This document shows, one piece after another, positions 34,793 through 45,462 of a stretch of 64,000 nt of DNA. Location of the stretch: positions 186,001 through 250,000 of the forward strand of contig WUJK01000003.1 of NCBI GenBank assembly GCA_011317545.1. Reading direction: 5' to 3'. The notes below the pieces were generated by a model, which saw only the letters and a program-made list of their open reading frames with translations, did not search any database and was not told the origin of the DNA. Within the stretch, counting starts at the first letter, position 1; each line of letters starts with the position of its first letter. The position numbers were made by a program, and so were the translations under genes. The DNA comes from Coniella vitis (lineage: Eukaryota; Ascomycota; Sordariomycetes; Diaporthales; Schizoparmaceae).

Positions 34793-36271
34793 ATGGCTCC
34801 CTCTATCTACTCGATCCCACCAGCCATCCTACTTCAGTCAGAGCCCTGGGATCGATCCCCCGAATTTCTCGTCACCAAGCTGCGATTCCAAGTTCCTCTC
34901 GACTATTCGCCTTTCGCAGCTCCTGAAACGTTGCAAATTGTGGCACACATGGTCTACGCAGAAAAAGATCCCACAAAACCAATCGACGCGGGAGAAACAT
35001 GGACTCGGAGCATCCCAGGCGACCCGTCTCTACGAAGCAGGCCAATCCTCCTATACTTGTGTGGGGGCCCTGGGGCTGATAACCCACCTTGCAGGGTGAG
35101 CCGCATGAATCGTGCCCTTTTAAGCAGAGGCTATTCTATCCTCTATGTGGACTACCGGGGCTGCGGTGACAGTAGTCCGGTGTCATCTCGCAAGCTTGCG
35201 CAACGACGAGATTTTGACGACGCCAAGAAAGCGCAGTACCTCACTCAGTTCTGCCAAGACAACATTGTGCGCGACCTAGAAGCAATCCGACTCTGCTTGT
35301 CCAAATCTGTGTTGCATGACAAGAGTATTCGATGGACAACGCTTGGCCAGTCTTATGGAGGGTACATTAGTTTGAGCTACCTGTCAATGCACCCGGAAGG
35401 GCTCCACGAGGTCTTCATAACCGGTGGCCTGCCTCCGTGCGGCATGAAAATCGACGACTACTTTCAAATCGAGTACCGAGACATTGTCGCGAGAAATAAG
35501 GCCTTCTACCAAGCATATCCTGATGCTGATGGACTGGTCCGCAAGGTTCTGAAACTAATCTCCCATATCAGTCCCGAGAACATACCGATGAGCGGACGAG
35601 GTTACATGACGGGCCAAAAGCTTCTCACTCTGGGAAGGCAATTTGGGTCCAAGGTTGGGTTTCCCGAGGTATACAATCTCCTGCGCAAGATTGAAAGCGA
35701 CTTGGAGAAAGATGGCCGGCTTCACGATGAAACGACGCACGAGTTCGAAAGCATTCTTCACATTGACGAGAGGCCACTGTATCCGATTCTCTTGGAACAA
35801 ACTTGGTGTAGCGGAGGCCCTACGCGCTGGGCCGCCGAGCGTGTCGCGCGTACAATACCAGGCTTTGAGTATCTACGAGCCAAGGAAGACGGCACCTATC
35901 CGGATCCCTCTCTGATTCCCGTTGAGCAGCCAATTTACTTCAACGCCAACACTTACTGCCGCTTCCACTTTGACACGCACGAGGAATTGATCGACCTCAA
36001 GGCCGCTGTTGAGATTTTGGCGGAGCATGACTGGGAATCTCCCTACGATTACGAGAGGCTTCGCGCCAACGAACTGGAAGTGCCTGTCTATGCTATCGTT
36101 TTTGAGCAAGACATGCATCTCGAGGCCGGTGTTGCTGCCAAAACGGCTTCGATGGTGGGCGGCTTGAAGGTCGTGATGGACCCTGGTTGGCACCAAGACA
36201 TACGCTACAAGCCGGCAGAGGTTCTTGATAATTTGTTTCGTCAGCGGGAGCTTGCCAAGGCCAAGCAATAG
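34793..36271 (+). CDS. Proline iminopeptidase-like serine aminopeptidase (alpha/beta hydrolase, family S33)
   Basis: A single-exon gene of 492 residues. The start is the first ATG (MAPSIYSIPPAILLQ); an in-frame TTG 27 codons upstream was not used. The alpha/beta-hydrolase landmarks are the oxyanion motif LCGGPGADNPP (residues 90-99), the strand and turn YVDYRGCGDSSPV, and the nucleophile elbow LGQSYGGY (Ser about 187). The C-terminal FEQDMHLEAG and DPGWHQDIRY contribute the likely acid and His. The length and the large lid between residues 215 and 410 fit fungal prolyl aminopeptidases. These release N-terminal proline from peptides. There is no signal peptide, so it is probably intracellular. 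It sits alone between two long gene-free stretches. Confidence 0.9.
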   Translation: MAPSIYSIPPAILLQSEPWDRSPEFLVTKLRFQVPLDYSPFAAPETLQIVAHMVYAEKDPTKPIDAGETWTRSIPGDPSLRSRPILLYLCGGPGADNPPCRVSRMNRALLSRGYSILYVDYRGCGDSSPVSSRKLAQRRDFDDAKKAQYLTQFCQDNIVRDLEAIRLCLSKSVLHDKSIRWTTLGQSYGGYISLSYLSMHPEGLHEVFITGGLPPCGMKIDDYFQIEYRDIVARNKAFYQAYPDADGLVRKVLKLISHISPENIPMSGRGYMTGQKLLTLGRQFGSKVGFPEVYNLLRKIESDLEKDGRLHDETTHEFESILHIDERPLYPILLEQTWCSGGPTRWAAERVARTIPGFEYLRAKEDGTYPDPSLIPVEQPIYFNANTYCRFHFDTHEELIDLKAAVEILAEHDWESPYDYERLRANELEVPVYAIVFEQDMHLEAGVAAKTASMVGGLKVVMDPGWHQDIRYKPAEVLDNLFRQRELAKAKQ

Positions 36272-38136
36272 AGAAAGCCTCCTGCAGCCAACCGTACCGC
36301 ACTGCATGGTAATTGGGACTGCAGGCACGCCAAGCAGCATCGCTTTTCGAAAAGTCACTTTGTTTCTCCTCTCGTCTCAAATATCCACGATTTAGACCAC
36401 ATCGTGCTGCAGTTACCCACAATTTATTCTATGTACATCGTGAATCGCGGAATTTTTATCACCCCTATTGCAGCCATACTCCGTCAACTCTTACATATTT
36501 GTGCTTTGACTTAATGATTACAGTACTTGGGATATGCAGCGATATTTCGATAATTGGTATGGGCGTCGACAAGTGACAAGCGTGTAAGAATCAGGTACAA
36601 GACAGGGATAGCCCCTTGCTTCAACGGCAATGATGGCGGTCTCGGCTAGAACCGTGGTTAGCGGCCCTGTCCCACAACGGTAGACAGCCCTTGATTGGAG
36701 AAACTGGAAAAACCTGAAGGGACCCTGCATTAGGCGTATGCAGCCACTTCCCTTACTAAAAAGTGCTGTGACGTGACGGAACCGGAATGCAAGGTGCCGA
36801 TTGCAAACAGAGCGTAACTGTATTTGTATAAGACCCTCTTCTGCTTACCTTTTTTTGGTGTACTTTTTAGTGTTGCAGGATGGTGTGCGTGTAGTGGTGA
36901 TTGTGAAGTCTGTTTTACGTTATAGGATAGGTGTTATTGTCATTTTTCATCTGGATCGCGCGGTTCAGAGTTTGCCTTTCTCTAGATGTGTTAGTGCGGT
37001 AAGGTGTTGCCTTGAGTTGTGGTGAGGATGAAGCACATTAATCGTCAGTCCTAAGTAACCAATAGGAAAAAGAAAGAAAGGAAGGAAGGAAGACCCCTCA
37101 CTCTCGATTTTCCCAGCTTCTATATTCTGTCACCCTGTGATCTTAAACATTTTGAAGTACGGATTGCATATACCAAAGTACCGGCAGTCCTGCTGCATGC
37201 CTCTGTGCAGATGGAATGCACATGTGGATAGGAAGGCCTCCTGCAGGTATGCATCAGTCTGTAAATGGTCTGAAGAGGTTCGGCCAACTCCGTTGATACT
37301 TTGTGTGCTACGTGTCGATAGACACAAAAAAGCAAACAACTGATAAACGGGTCCGTTCTGCGGCTTCGCGGTCCAAGTTCGGGGCTTTGGACAATTGAGC
37401 TACGTGAGCAGTACATTGGCACGGAACACCGAACGGATCACTCTATACAACATTTTTCTCTGCTAATCCTCGAGCGGATGGATGGTGTATACTAGTGAAG
37501 TCGTCGACATCACTTCTCATCTTCGACCTTGCCAGTGAAGGGATCTAAGACTAGCACTCTAGTCGTATCTCTTACCTTTGTCCCTAATCAGTGACCGGTG
37601 TGAAGAGATCCAGCATATCCGTATAAAAAGATCAGGCCATATGCTTCCAACTTGTGTCCTGGAAATCATGGACTCTGGGGGGCTGCTTTTGCAGTAAGGT
37701 GTGATCTGCATGAACAGAGCAGAGCCCGGTCCAGACTTGCAAGAAAGAGAAAAATTAACTCTCACAGGGCTGTTTTTTTTTTTTTCTTTTTTTGCTACAG
37801 TCACTCGAACCATACATCTTGGTTGGAGCCGGACCTATCACGCGGTTGTCACGTTTTGTACAGCTTTTCGTGACGCCTTCCCTGGATCTTTTTATTTTTG
37901 TCTAGTGACCCAGGTACATACGTCGGCTGGCATTGAGGAACGATTGACAACTCATCGATCCCTCAGCCAAACACATCTCCCTCTCATTTGCTCGGGCGGG
38001 GGGCACTTGCTGGCAGATTTTTCGGTTCCCTGACAAGAGACCCTATAGGTGAAAATACCGACGGGCGGCTGTGTGGTTGTGTGGGTGCGATAGGTTAAAG
38101 TCCGCTCTCCGGCAGCCGAACACGTTGTAGATTTGG

Positions 38137-38201
<65 letters not shown>

Positions 38202-38220
38202 TATTATTATTATTATTATT
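38137..38220. repeat. (ATT)27 microsatellite with one interruption
   Basis: About 84 bp of uninterrupted ATT triplets broken once by ACT near 38198. The minus strand would read as poly-Asn, but there is no gene context for that. Likely highly variable between strains. Confidence 0.95.
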
Positions 38221-39931
38221 GTTTTGTTTTTGAGTTTTAGCCCCATATTGTTGTCTCTGGATCTGAATGACTTGTCTAAAGCTGAGAAATACATAAATCG
38301 AGTTCCATGTATGGACATAGAGCACTGGGGGGTTCCTACCCAGCATGGAGCCAAACTCAACACAAGTGATATGGCTGATGGTAAGGGTGAATGAAGTGAT
38401 TAAGGCAAATTTGAGGCCTACATTGGTCGTTGGCTTGGCTGGACCTTTTTAGAATTTAAAGCAGTTGAAAATACCGGCCCTTCTTGCTTATGATAAGTAT
38501 CAGACTCGTCCTCGATACTGCAGAAGGAGTATATACGTTGAGGGAGGCTCTTGATAAGCCTCGCCCTGAGCATTTAACGGAGCAGCAGTAGGATTAAGAT
38601 GTTTGGAGACTACGGAACTGTAGCCTGGTAAACGAGGTTGTCATCGCTTGGAGAAGGCACCCTTGATCAAGTGTATCCTTTCAGTCACCATTTATGCTTG
38701 GAGGGGGAAACTCAGGCGAATATGAAGTGAAAATTTGGCAATGAAATCTTTCAGATACTTATATAAGCGGTATAAGCCGCACTTAATACTACTGTTAGTT
38801 AATTACTAGCCGGCCTTATGAGATTCCTCGAGTGTTTATTCTTTGGTCTTTGGCTCTCACGGCACGGCCATCTCGAAACAGAAACAGACCTTCGTGATCG
38901 CAACGCAACACTAGGACGTTGGATCAAAATAATCAAGGTGAACTGAAGCTAAAGCAGTAACGGAAAACGCAGAGATGAACATCAGATAATGAACGGCTCG
39001 AGTTATACCCATGATTGGCAAAGACACAACCGAGTCAGAAACTGGTTGAGCAAGAGAAGCGTTTATACGGTAAATGAAGCGGACTGTTTGTACTTGGAAC
39101 TCGGTCGTTGATGGCTGGTGAAATTTTTCAGCTTCGTTTTGAAGGAGTATAAACTGCTGGTTTTAGTGGGAGAACCCAAGTCAAGCGGGCTCTTCATCAT
39201 ACCATAACATAGCTTAACCTGAGGATGGGCAGCCATGCTCTGCCTTGACGGTATTGGCGCGTGTCCATTTTGATAGCTCAAATATATTCAAGAAGTTCTC
39301 GCATCATTCACTGTGTCTGTGTGAGTTTCGCGTGCCAGTGATGTAGTGGCTGAATTCGAACGCAACTGTCTTGTCACTCGACAACTATCAAAAACAACCG
39401 AACGAGACGAATGATATCCTTCACTTCTTGAAAATTCCACGAGAATGGAGAAAGGAGTACCATGGTTCCATCCAAGGACATCCGCTTTTCCCCCACAGCC
39501 TTCTCGTGCTTGATGACTAGTACGTTTTTGCTTCGGAGAGGCTGGCTCCTTGAGTCGACTCGGATCCAGCCACAATCTTCCACCAGTGCGGGCCGGAGCC
39601 GAGCCACAGCCTGCCTTGTTGAGGGGAATTCGGAGCTCAACCACACCACAATCATGGGAATAGCGGCCCGTAGCAATCTATTCTTTCCACGCTTTTGTGT
39701 ATCCAAGCGAGACTTTGGGTGTGAGGGGGAGATTGTACCAGACTGTTGACTGCCAGCCACAAAAGTGTGTGTACCTTTGCTCGAGTCTCTTGGTTCGACG
39801 GCCTCAACTCCTTTTGTGCACAACATTCATGTCTTGAAGAGTATGCGGATGCTGGGCAAAGTGTCCAGATGGAGTATCGTTCTGAAATGGTGTCACACGA
39901 CGCGCTGCTGCTCGCTCAAGCCATGGTACGC

Positions 39932-40018
39932 GGCTATAGTATGGCGCTCGTGATCTATAGTCGCGTGATAATGCCACAACACTCTAAGGTCTGATCAGGT
40001 TATATATCGGCTATATAG
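39932..40018 (+). promoter_or_regulatory. Candidate Xyr1/XlnR-type sites and TATA box of swollenin
   Basis: GGCTATA occurs at 39932-39938 and GGCTATATAG at 40009-40018, 199 and 122 bp upstream of the swollenin ATG. Both match the relaxed GGC(A/T)4 site described for the cellulase activator Xyr1. TATATAT at 40001-40007 is a good TATA-box candidate. Regulation by plant-polymer inducers is expected for this gene class, but the sites are an inference. Confidence 0.4.
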
Positions 40019-40130
40019 CTGGTCTCGGCTTGCGTGATGAATCAAAAAGACTGGCCTGAGACCGGCACGCTCCCTTGATTTTCTTCCAACCACACGTCGA
40101 CTTGGGCTCAAGCAGCGAGATTCTTCCAAA

Positions 40131-42267
40131 ATGCCTTCGTTTGCGAAACTGTTATTCCTTCTGCAGGGTCTTGCCAGCCTTGTGCAAGTATCGGTGCAGC
40201 AGGATGGCTGTGCCATTTCATAGTAAGCTTTTCTGGTCTTGTTTTACGACGACCACCAAGGACGGTCGATGGAGGAAGCCCCCCAGCAGCGTCGTCGTCG
40301 TCGTCGTCGTCTCCTGTAGAGTCGGCTACTCTCGCATTACTGACTCTTGGATTGCGCCCAGTGCGCAATGCGGTGGCCAGGGCTGGACAGGAGCAACCTG
40401 CTGCGCAACGGGCTACACATGCTACTACACCAATGCCTACTACTCGCAGTGTCTACCAGCCAGCGAGGTATCCGTAAGCCCCCAAAGTTTTCCCAACCCA
40501 CACTCCAGACGGTATTTGTAGCCTTCTCTAAGAAAAAAAAAAAACAAAACCCCCCTTTCAGACCCTAAGCAGTGCCGCAACGGGTGCCTCCACAACAGCA
40601 GCGAGCAGCAGCAGCTACACCGGCCCGCCCGCGTACACGACGACAGCCGCGACGGCCACGGTCGCGTCGCACACCCAGGCGGCGTACCCGGCCGTCGACG
40701 CGAGCACCTGTGGCGACTGGACGCTGGTCGACAACGTCTGCTGTCCGCTGTACTGCTCCAACCAGAACGAGTCGTCGGCGTGCGACGCGACGTGCACGGG
40801 CGAGTGCGTCACGCCCCCGTCGGCGGACTGCATGTCTGGGACCATGTGGGGGGAGACTTTCCACGTGAACAGCAGCAGCGAGGAATGGCATTACAGCGTG
40901 CGTTGTGCTCCCTTGTTTCCATCCATCTTCTTTTGCTTCGAGGGTCGGAGAGAAAGAGAGAGAGAGAGAGAGAGGCTGAGCCAAGCGCACAGAGATCAAC
41001 ACACTTTGGCGAGACCCAAGGAGGAGCCTGTGGCTTCGGTCTCTACGGCCTGTGTACCAACACCAACACGTCCGAGGCATGGGTGTCCGAGACGTTGGGA
41101 GACACGTGCACGGCGTTCTGCCTCGCATATCCCAGCCTGTGCCAGGACCCGACGGCTGTGAACTTGACCCTGAGAGGCAACTTTGCGGCGCCAAACGGGG
41201 ACTACTACACGCAGGTATGGCTGACTGACTACCTTTGCCCTCTGCATGATTCCACACGAGCACTCGAGCTAGGCTCTTTTGTACTCTCACCGTTGTCATC
41301 TTTGCATGCGAGGATGGATGCTCACAAAAGAATGCTTCCGCACACGACAGTTCTGGCCGAATCTCCCTGGCGAGCTCGACAACTACCTCTCTTGCGGAGA
41401 GTGCTTTCAACTGATCCGTACCAAAGACGATGGCACGGACTACGCAGTGGGTGAAGCCGGATACACGGACCCGATTATCCTCGAGATTGTCGACAGCTGC
41501 CCCTGCGATGCGAATCCCAAGTGGTGCTGTAAGTCTTGGGCCCTCTTTGTTTGCATTGTCTTCGTAAGAGAAGACGAAACGTCATACAGCATGCATGCAA
41601 AGACTGACCCGATTTCTCTCGTCGTATATACAGGCGGCGCTGGTGCTGACCACTGCGGCGAGGTGTCTGATTTTACCTATGGGTGTCCAATTCCCGAAGA
41701 CAGCCATCACAGTGAGTTGATGCACCCTCCTTCTTCTGTCAACACCTACTCTGTCCAGCCAGTCCAAATCTGACGCGGGCCATCCTTTCTCCTTTTTTCT
41801 TCCTAGTGGACCTTTCCGACGTCGCCATGGGCCGTCTGCAGGGCAACGGCAGCCTCACCGACGGCGTGATCCCCATCCGCTACCAGCGCGTGCCCTGCCC
41901 CAAGCCCGGCAGCGTCTACCTCTGGCTCCAAGTCGGCGCAGGCCCCTACTACTTTGCCCTCGCGGCCGTCAACACCAACGGCCCCGGCAGCGTCGTCGCC
42001 TTCGAGGTGCTGGGCGCGGGCGCCAGCGAGTGGCTCGCGCTGGAGCGCAACGCCGACTACACGAGCAGCAGGCCGCAGGAGCGCTACGGCGCCTGGGTCA
42101 TGCCGCAAGGGGCCGGGCCCGTCAACCCGCCGGTTGCGGTGCGGCTGACGAGTCCCACGGGGGAGCAAATTGTGAATATGGCGGCTATCACTTCGTTTAC
42201 GGCGCCGGCGGACGCGGATGCGAATTACTACTATATCGATATGGGGGTGCAGTTCGTGCAGGATTAG
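40131..42267 (+). CDS. swo1: Swollenin: secreted expansin-like protein with N-terminal CBM1, seven exons
   Basis: Exons are 40131-40222, 40362-40473, 40562-40897, 40993-41214, 41351-41528, 41634-41711 and 41807-42267, giving 492 residues, close to the known Trichoderma swollenin. In order: a signal peptide (MPSFAKLLFLLQGLASLVQV), a cellulose-binding CBM1 (YAQCGGQGWTGATCCATGYT, ending YYSQCLPAS), a Thr/Ala/Ser linker, an expansin-like double-psi barrel (GGACGFGLYGLC, LRGNFAAPNGDYYTQ, LSCGECFQLI, EIVDSCPCDANPKWCC), and an immunoglobulin-like C-terminal domain (GRLQGNGSLTDGVIPIRYQR, GPYYFALAAVNTNGPGS, TSSRPQERYGAWV). Swollenins loosen crystalline cellulose with little or no hydrolysis. Intron 3 contains a GA microsatellite (about 40950-40975). 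The exon 2 donor could instead be at 40468, dropping two residues. The AA9 gene follows on the same strand. Confidence 0.93.
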
Positions 42268-44388
42268 CTGAGACAATGGCATTCAACCCTAACCCGGAAG
42301 CCATTATGTCAGCTCAACAATAAGCTTTACATAAGCAGAACAATGGCTTCGGCGGCACTCAAATACTCGCACAATAGCTCTTTTTACAGTTATCTTTTGG
42401 CCTCTCTTTTGTTCCGCCTGTTTCAGCTGATGACTAAGCTTTGTACACACTCTATTTTCTTTTTAGCTTATGTATGGTGAAAGCAGAGCATCTTGGGTCT
42501 GAAAGATGGGAGAATCATCCGTTGACAATAACGGTCAGCGGAGTGAGCAGGATCAGTTCACCATGTTGGATGCTCGAGACAGTGCCAGCTCGCTTCTATG
42601 CAGTGTGGACTCCGGGGAATCCCAGTGGTCTATTTGATCAACGAGAGGTAACGACAGTGTGGCGAGCAAGCAGCTGGGGACGTTGACTATCTATATAAAC
42701 ACACAGGGCTTGCTTGGTTGAAGAGAGAACAACCGGCCACCACACTTTCATGGCTTCGCTCAACAGTTTAGTCAATCTTCAAAACCACAGCAACAACACA
42801 ACACCACCAGCAGCCTTTTCTGTCGTACATTCTGGAGCATGGCAACGCCCTGGTACTGTGTACTCCTCGGAGTCTTCCGATCCAGACACCAAAACACCAA
42901 AAGTACACTAACACCAACGTGATCCACCACTAGAACAAGGTTAGAAATCTACCCCCGGCCTTGGACGAAGGATCAGCCGAGATGGCGTGTGTTCTCGTTG
43001 CAAGGCCCGCCGTTTGGCTAAGCCGAGAAAGGAGGCCGTCTCCGCCGTACCTTGCAGGAAGAGGAATCAGAATCATTGATACCCAACGTCACACCCTTTT
43101 TTCCCTTAATGCTCGTACTTCTGCGGATGTTTTTCCTTATTTGATCTTGTTTTCGAGACCCCCTTTCCTGTCGTCCTCCAGGCCCCCTGCAGGAGTGATT
43201 TCAAGTATACGATCAAGTCACCCTGCCAAGTACTACATAGTATACTATAGTAGCATGCAACGGATCAAACACCATGAATCCATGATGCAGCATGCTTCAT
43301 GCAAGGATTGATTGCGCAGCAAGGGCGGCTGCAAACCCCCCTTTGCAGCCATACCGTTTATCATCCCAAGTCGTGCGTGGGTTTGTGCATAAAGGTAAAG
43401 GACAAAGTACTATGTAGAAACATGGCCCATGGGCTTGTCAAACAACCAAGCCACAAAACACTTTGCACAAAAGGAAAACAAACTGGGGGTCAAGACTTAG
43501 CATAATATAACCATAGCGCGTAGTATAAAAGCCTGACCCAGGGTAACCTTAACATGGCATGTGTTCCATCTGTCGCAGGTTCGACCACCGGGGGGGGGGG
43601 GGCGCGTCACTTTTCGGCAACACGCATACGAATAAGCGCGCGCCCCGAAGCGACTTGAAACACGACATTTTATGAACGAGGACTGCGCAAGTGGGCCCCC
43701 GTGTTTCCCAAAGGAGGTGATCCGAACCATGCTCCCTCGAGGGATTGCGAAATCTGGGCCGCCCATGCACATGCACTTGATGAGCCTCTGATTGATTGCT
43801 GCGACATGGTGCCAGGCCCCCAACGGCGCGGAGCCTCCCCTCCACCACTGAGAACAAGCCAAAGCCTCGTTTCGACAGCCATGAAACGCGGCGGCCAAAC
43901 AACAAACGGATTGCCGAGCGCCGGGCGCCCACTCTCGGCGGCTCCTCCAGCACAAGCGAGGATGACGACGGAGCTGGGTATGCGATACGGGCTGCTGCGA
44001 CTTTGCAGAGGGGTTAGAATTCTCCCAGGGGGCAAGCCGCATCCGTCTCCTCCCACCACGGCGGTGTGTAGTAGAAGTATATAATCGAAGCCCAAGCTTG
44101 GACGCTGGGTCGTTCAATCTGCTTCTTCCCTTCGTCTCTCCAACCATCTCGCTTGCGTTGTCGTAGCCTATCCGGTATCCAACCGAGTCACTCTTTTTCT
44201 CCTTCGTCCTTCTTTTTCTTCTTCACCCACTTCGCTTCACTGTGTGAGGCTCGACATTCTTTCCGGCCAGTCCGATTTCATTACCCAACGTTGCTCCAGT
44301 CCTTCCTTGCTCTTGCTCCAAAATCCACTTGACAGGCTAGTCCTCGACAATCAACGACAACAAGACCAAAAAAAAAAAAATAGCAAAC
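42268..44388. other. Intergenic between swollenin and AA9 gene
   Basis: No gene was recognised in 2.1 kb. It has a G12 run at about 43589-43601, a TATA-like TATATAA at 44078-44084 and a CT-rich tract from about 44107 to 44260 that precede the AA9 start. The last 20 bp before the ATG are A-rich, as in strongly expressed fungal genes. Confidence 0.5.
44078..44388 (+). promoter_or_regulatory. Core promoter and leader of the AA9 gene
   Basis: TATATAA at 44078-44084 is followed by a pyrimidine-rich tract, where transcription usually starts in filamentous fungi. An A13 run comes just before the start codon context CAAACATGG. The predicted leader is about 200-270 nt. Confidence 0.5.
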
Positions 44389-45462
44389 ATGGTTACCAAG
44401 TTCCAGACTGCCGCCGCCCTTGTTGGTGCTCTGGCCACTGGCGTCTCCGCCCACGGCCACGTGACGGGTATCGTCGCCGACGGTGTCTACTACGGCGGTT
44501 TCTCGCTCGACTACTACTATGACGAGGAGAACACCGGTACCTTCCCCGCGTCTGTCGGCTGGTGGGCCGAGGACCTCGACAATGGCTACATTTCCCCCTC
44601 GGCCTACAACACGTCCGACATCATCTGCCACCTGGACGGCCAGCCTGCCAACAACACGGCCACCGTCTCCGCTGGCGGCACCGTCGAGTTCCAGTGGACC
44701 GCCTGGCCTCACCCCGGCCCCGTCATCACCTACGTGGCGCAGTGCCCCAGCGACTGCACTGACCCCACGCTCGACAAGTCGACCCTCGAGTGGGTCAAGA
44801 TCGACGAGGGCGGCTTCGACGTGCCCTCGCAGACCTGGGCCTCGTACGACCTGATTGCCAACAACAACTCGTGGACCCTGACGGTGCCTACGGAGCTGCC
44901 AACGGGCAACTACGTCTTCCGCCACGAAATCATTGCCGTCCACGGCGCCGAGGCGCTCAACGGCGCCCAGAACTACCCCCAGTGCGTCAACATTGCCGTC
45001 ACGGGCGGCGGCTCCGCCACGCTCTCGGGCACGCTCGGCACGGAGCTGTACACCCCCACCGACCCGGGCATCTACTTCAACCCTTACACCACCCTGCTCA
45101 ACTACACCATCCCCGGCCCAGCTCTGATGGAGGGCGGCACCAACCAGACCGTCACGGCCACGACTGGCGCCGCCGCGGCAACCTCGGCCGCCGCGTCCTC
45201 TGCTGCGGCCACTAGCTCCGCTGCAGCGGTTTCGGCCGTCGCCACCGCCTCTTCCAGCTCAGCGGCCCAGAGCACCTCTGCTGCGGCTTCATCGTCGTCG
45301 GCGTCGGCTGTTGCTGTTGCTGCCCAGAGCACGTCCGTTGCCGTTACCAGCTCGGCCGCCCAGACCTCGGCTGTCCAGACCTCTGCTGCTGCCGCCGCGA
45401 CCACCGCGGCCTCGAGCTCGTGCAACAAGAAGCGTCGTCACGCCCGTGACGTTGCCCTGTAA
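44389..45462 (+). CDS. AA9 lytic polysaccharide monooxygenase (formerly GH61)
   Basis: A single-exon gene of 357 residues. The signal peptide MVTKFQTAAALVGALATGVSA ends just before His22, which becomes the N-terminal His of the copper histidine brace (HGHVTGI). The second copper ligand is His108 in TAWPHPGP and the axial Tyr is Tyr196 in AQNYPQCVNI. The core domain ends at about residue 255. A tail of about 100 residues follows, almost only Ala, Ser, Val and Thr. It ends SSCNKKRRHARDVAL, with no CBM1. AA9 enzymes cut cellulose oxidatively outside the cell. The neighbouring swollenin acts on the same substrate. Codons are strongly biased to C-ending, which suggests high expression. Confidence 0.93.
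   Translation: MVTKFQTAAALVGALATGVSAHGHVTGIVADGVYYGGFSLDYYYDEENTGTFPASVGWWAEDLDNGYISPSAYNTSDIICHLDGQPANNTATVSAGGTVEFQWTAWPHPGPVITYVAQCPSDCTDPTLDKSTLEWVKIDEGGFDVPSQTWASYDLIANNNSWTLTVPTELPTGNYVFRHEIIAVHGAEALNGAQNYPQCVNIAVTGGGSATLSGTLGTELYTPTDPGIYFNPYTTLLNYTIPGPALMEGGTNQTVTATTGAAAATSAAASSAAATSSAAAVSAVATASSSSAAQSTSAAASSSSASAVAVAAQSTSVAVTSSAAQTSAVQTSAAAAATTAASSSCNKKRRHARDVAL

Larger units (their letters stand above)
36272..40130. other. Gene-free stretch, 3.9 kb, upstream of swollenin
   Basis: Contains a GAAAGAAAGGAAGG repeat at about 37070-37092, a T12 run near 37770, a long ATT microsatellite (listed) and, at the right end, the swollenin promoter. Frames such as 39374-39826 (minus, 150 codons) show no domain. 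The size is compatible with a large regulatory region or with lost genes. Confidence 0.5.

Noticed and set aside
38095..38363. Poly-Asn or poly-Ile coding frame
   Set aside because: Created by the ATT microsatellite; no gene context.
39374..39826. 150-codon minus-strand frame upstream of swollenin
   Set aside because: No domain, and it lies in the probable upstream region of swollenin.
40565..41410. 281-codon minus-strand frame
   Set aside because: Antisense to swollenin exons 3-5; swollenin exons give a full-length family match.
44281..44943. 220-codon minus-strand frame
   Set aside because: Antisense to the AA9 coding sequence, a by-product of its C-ending codons.
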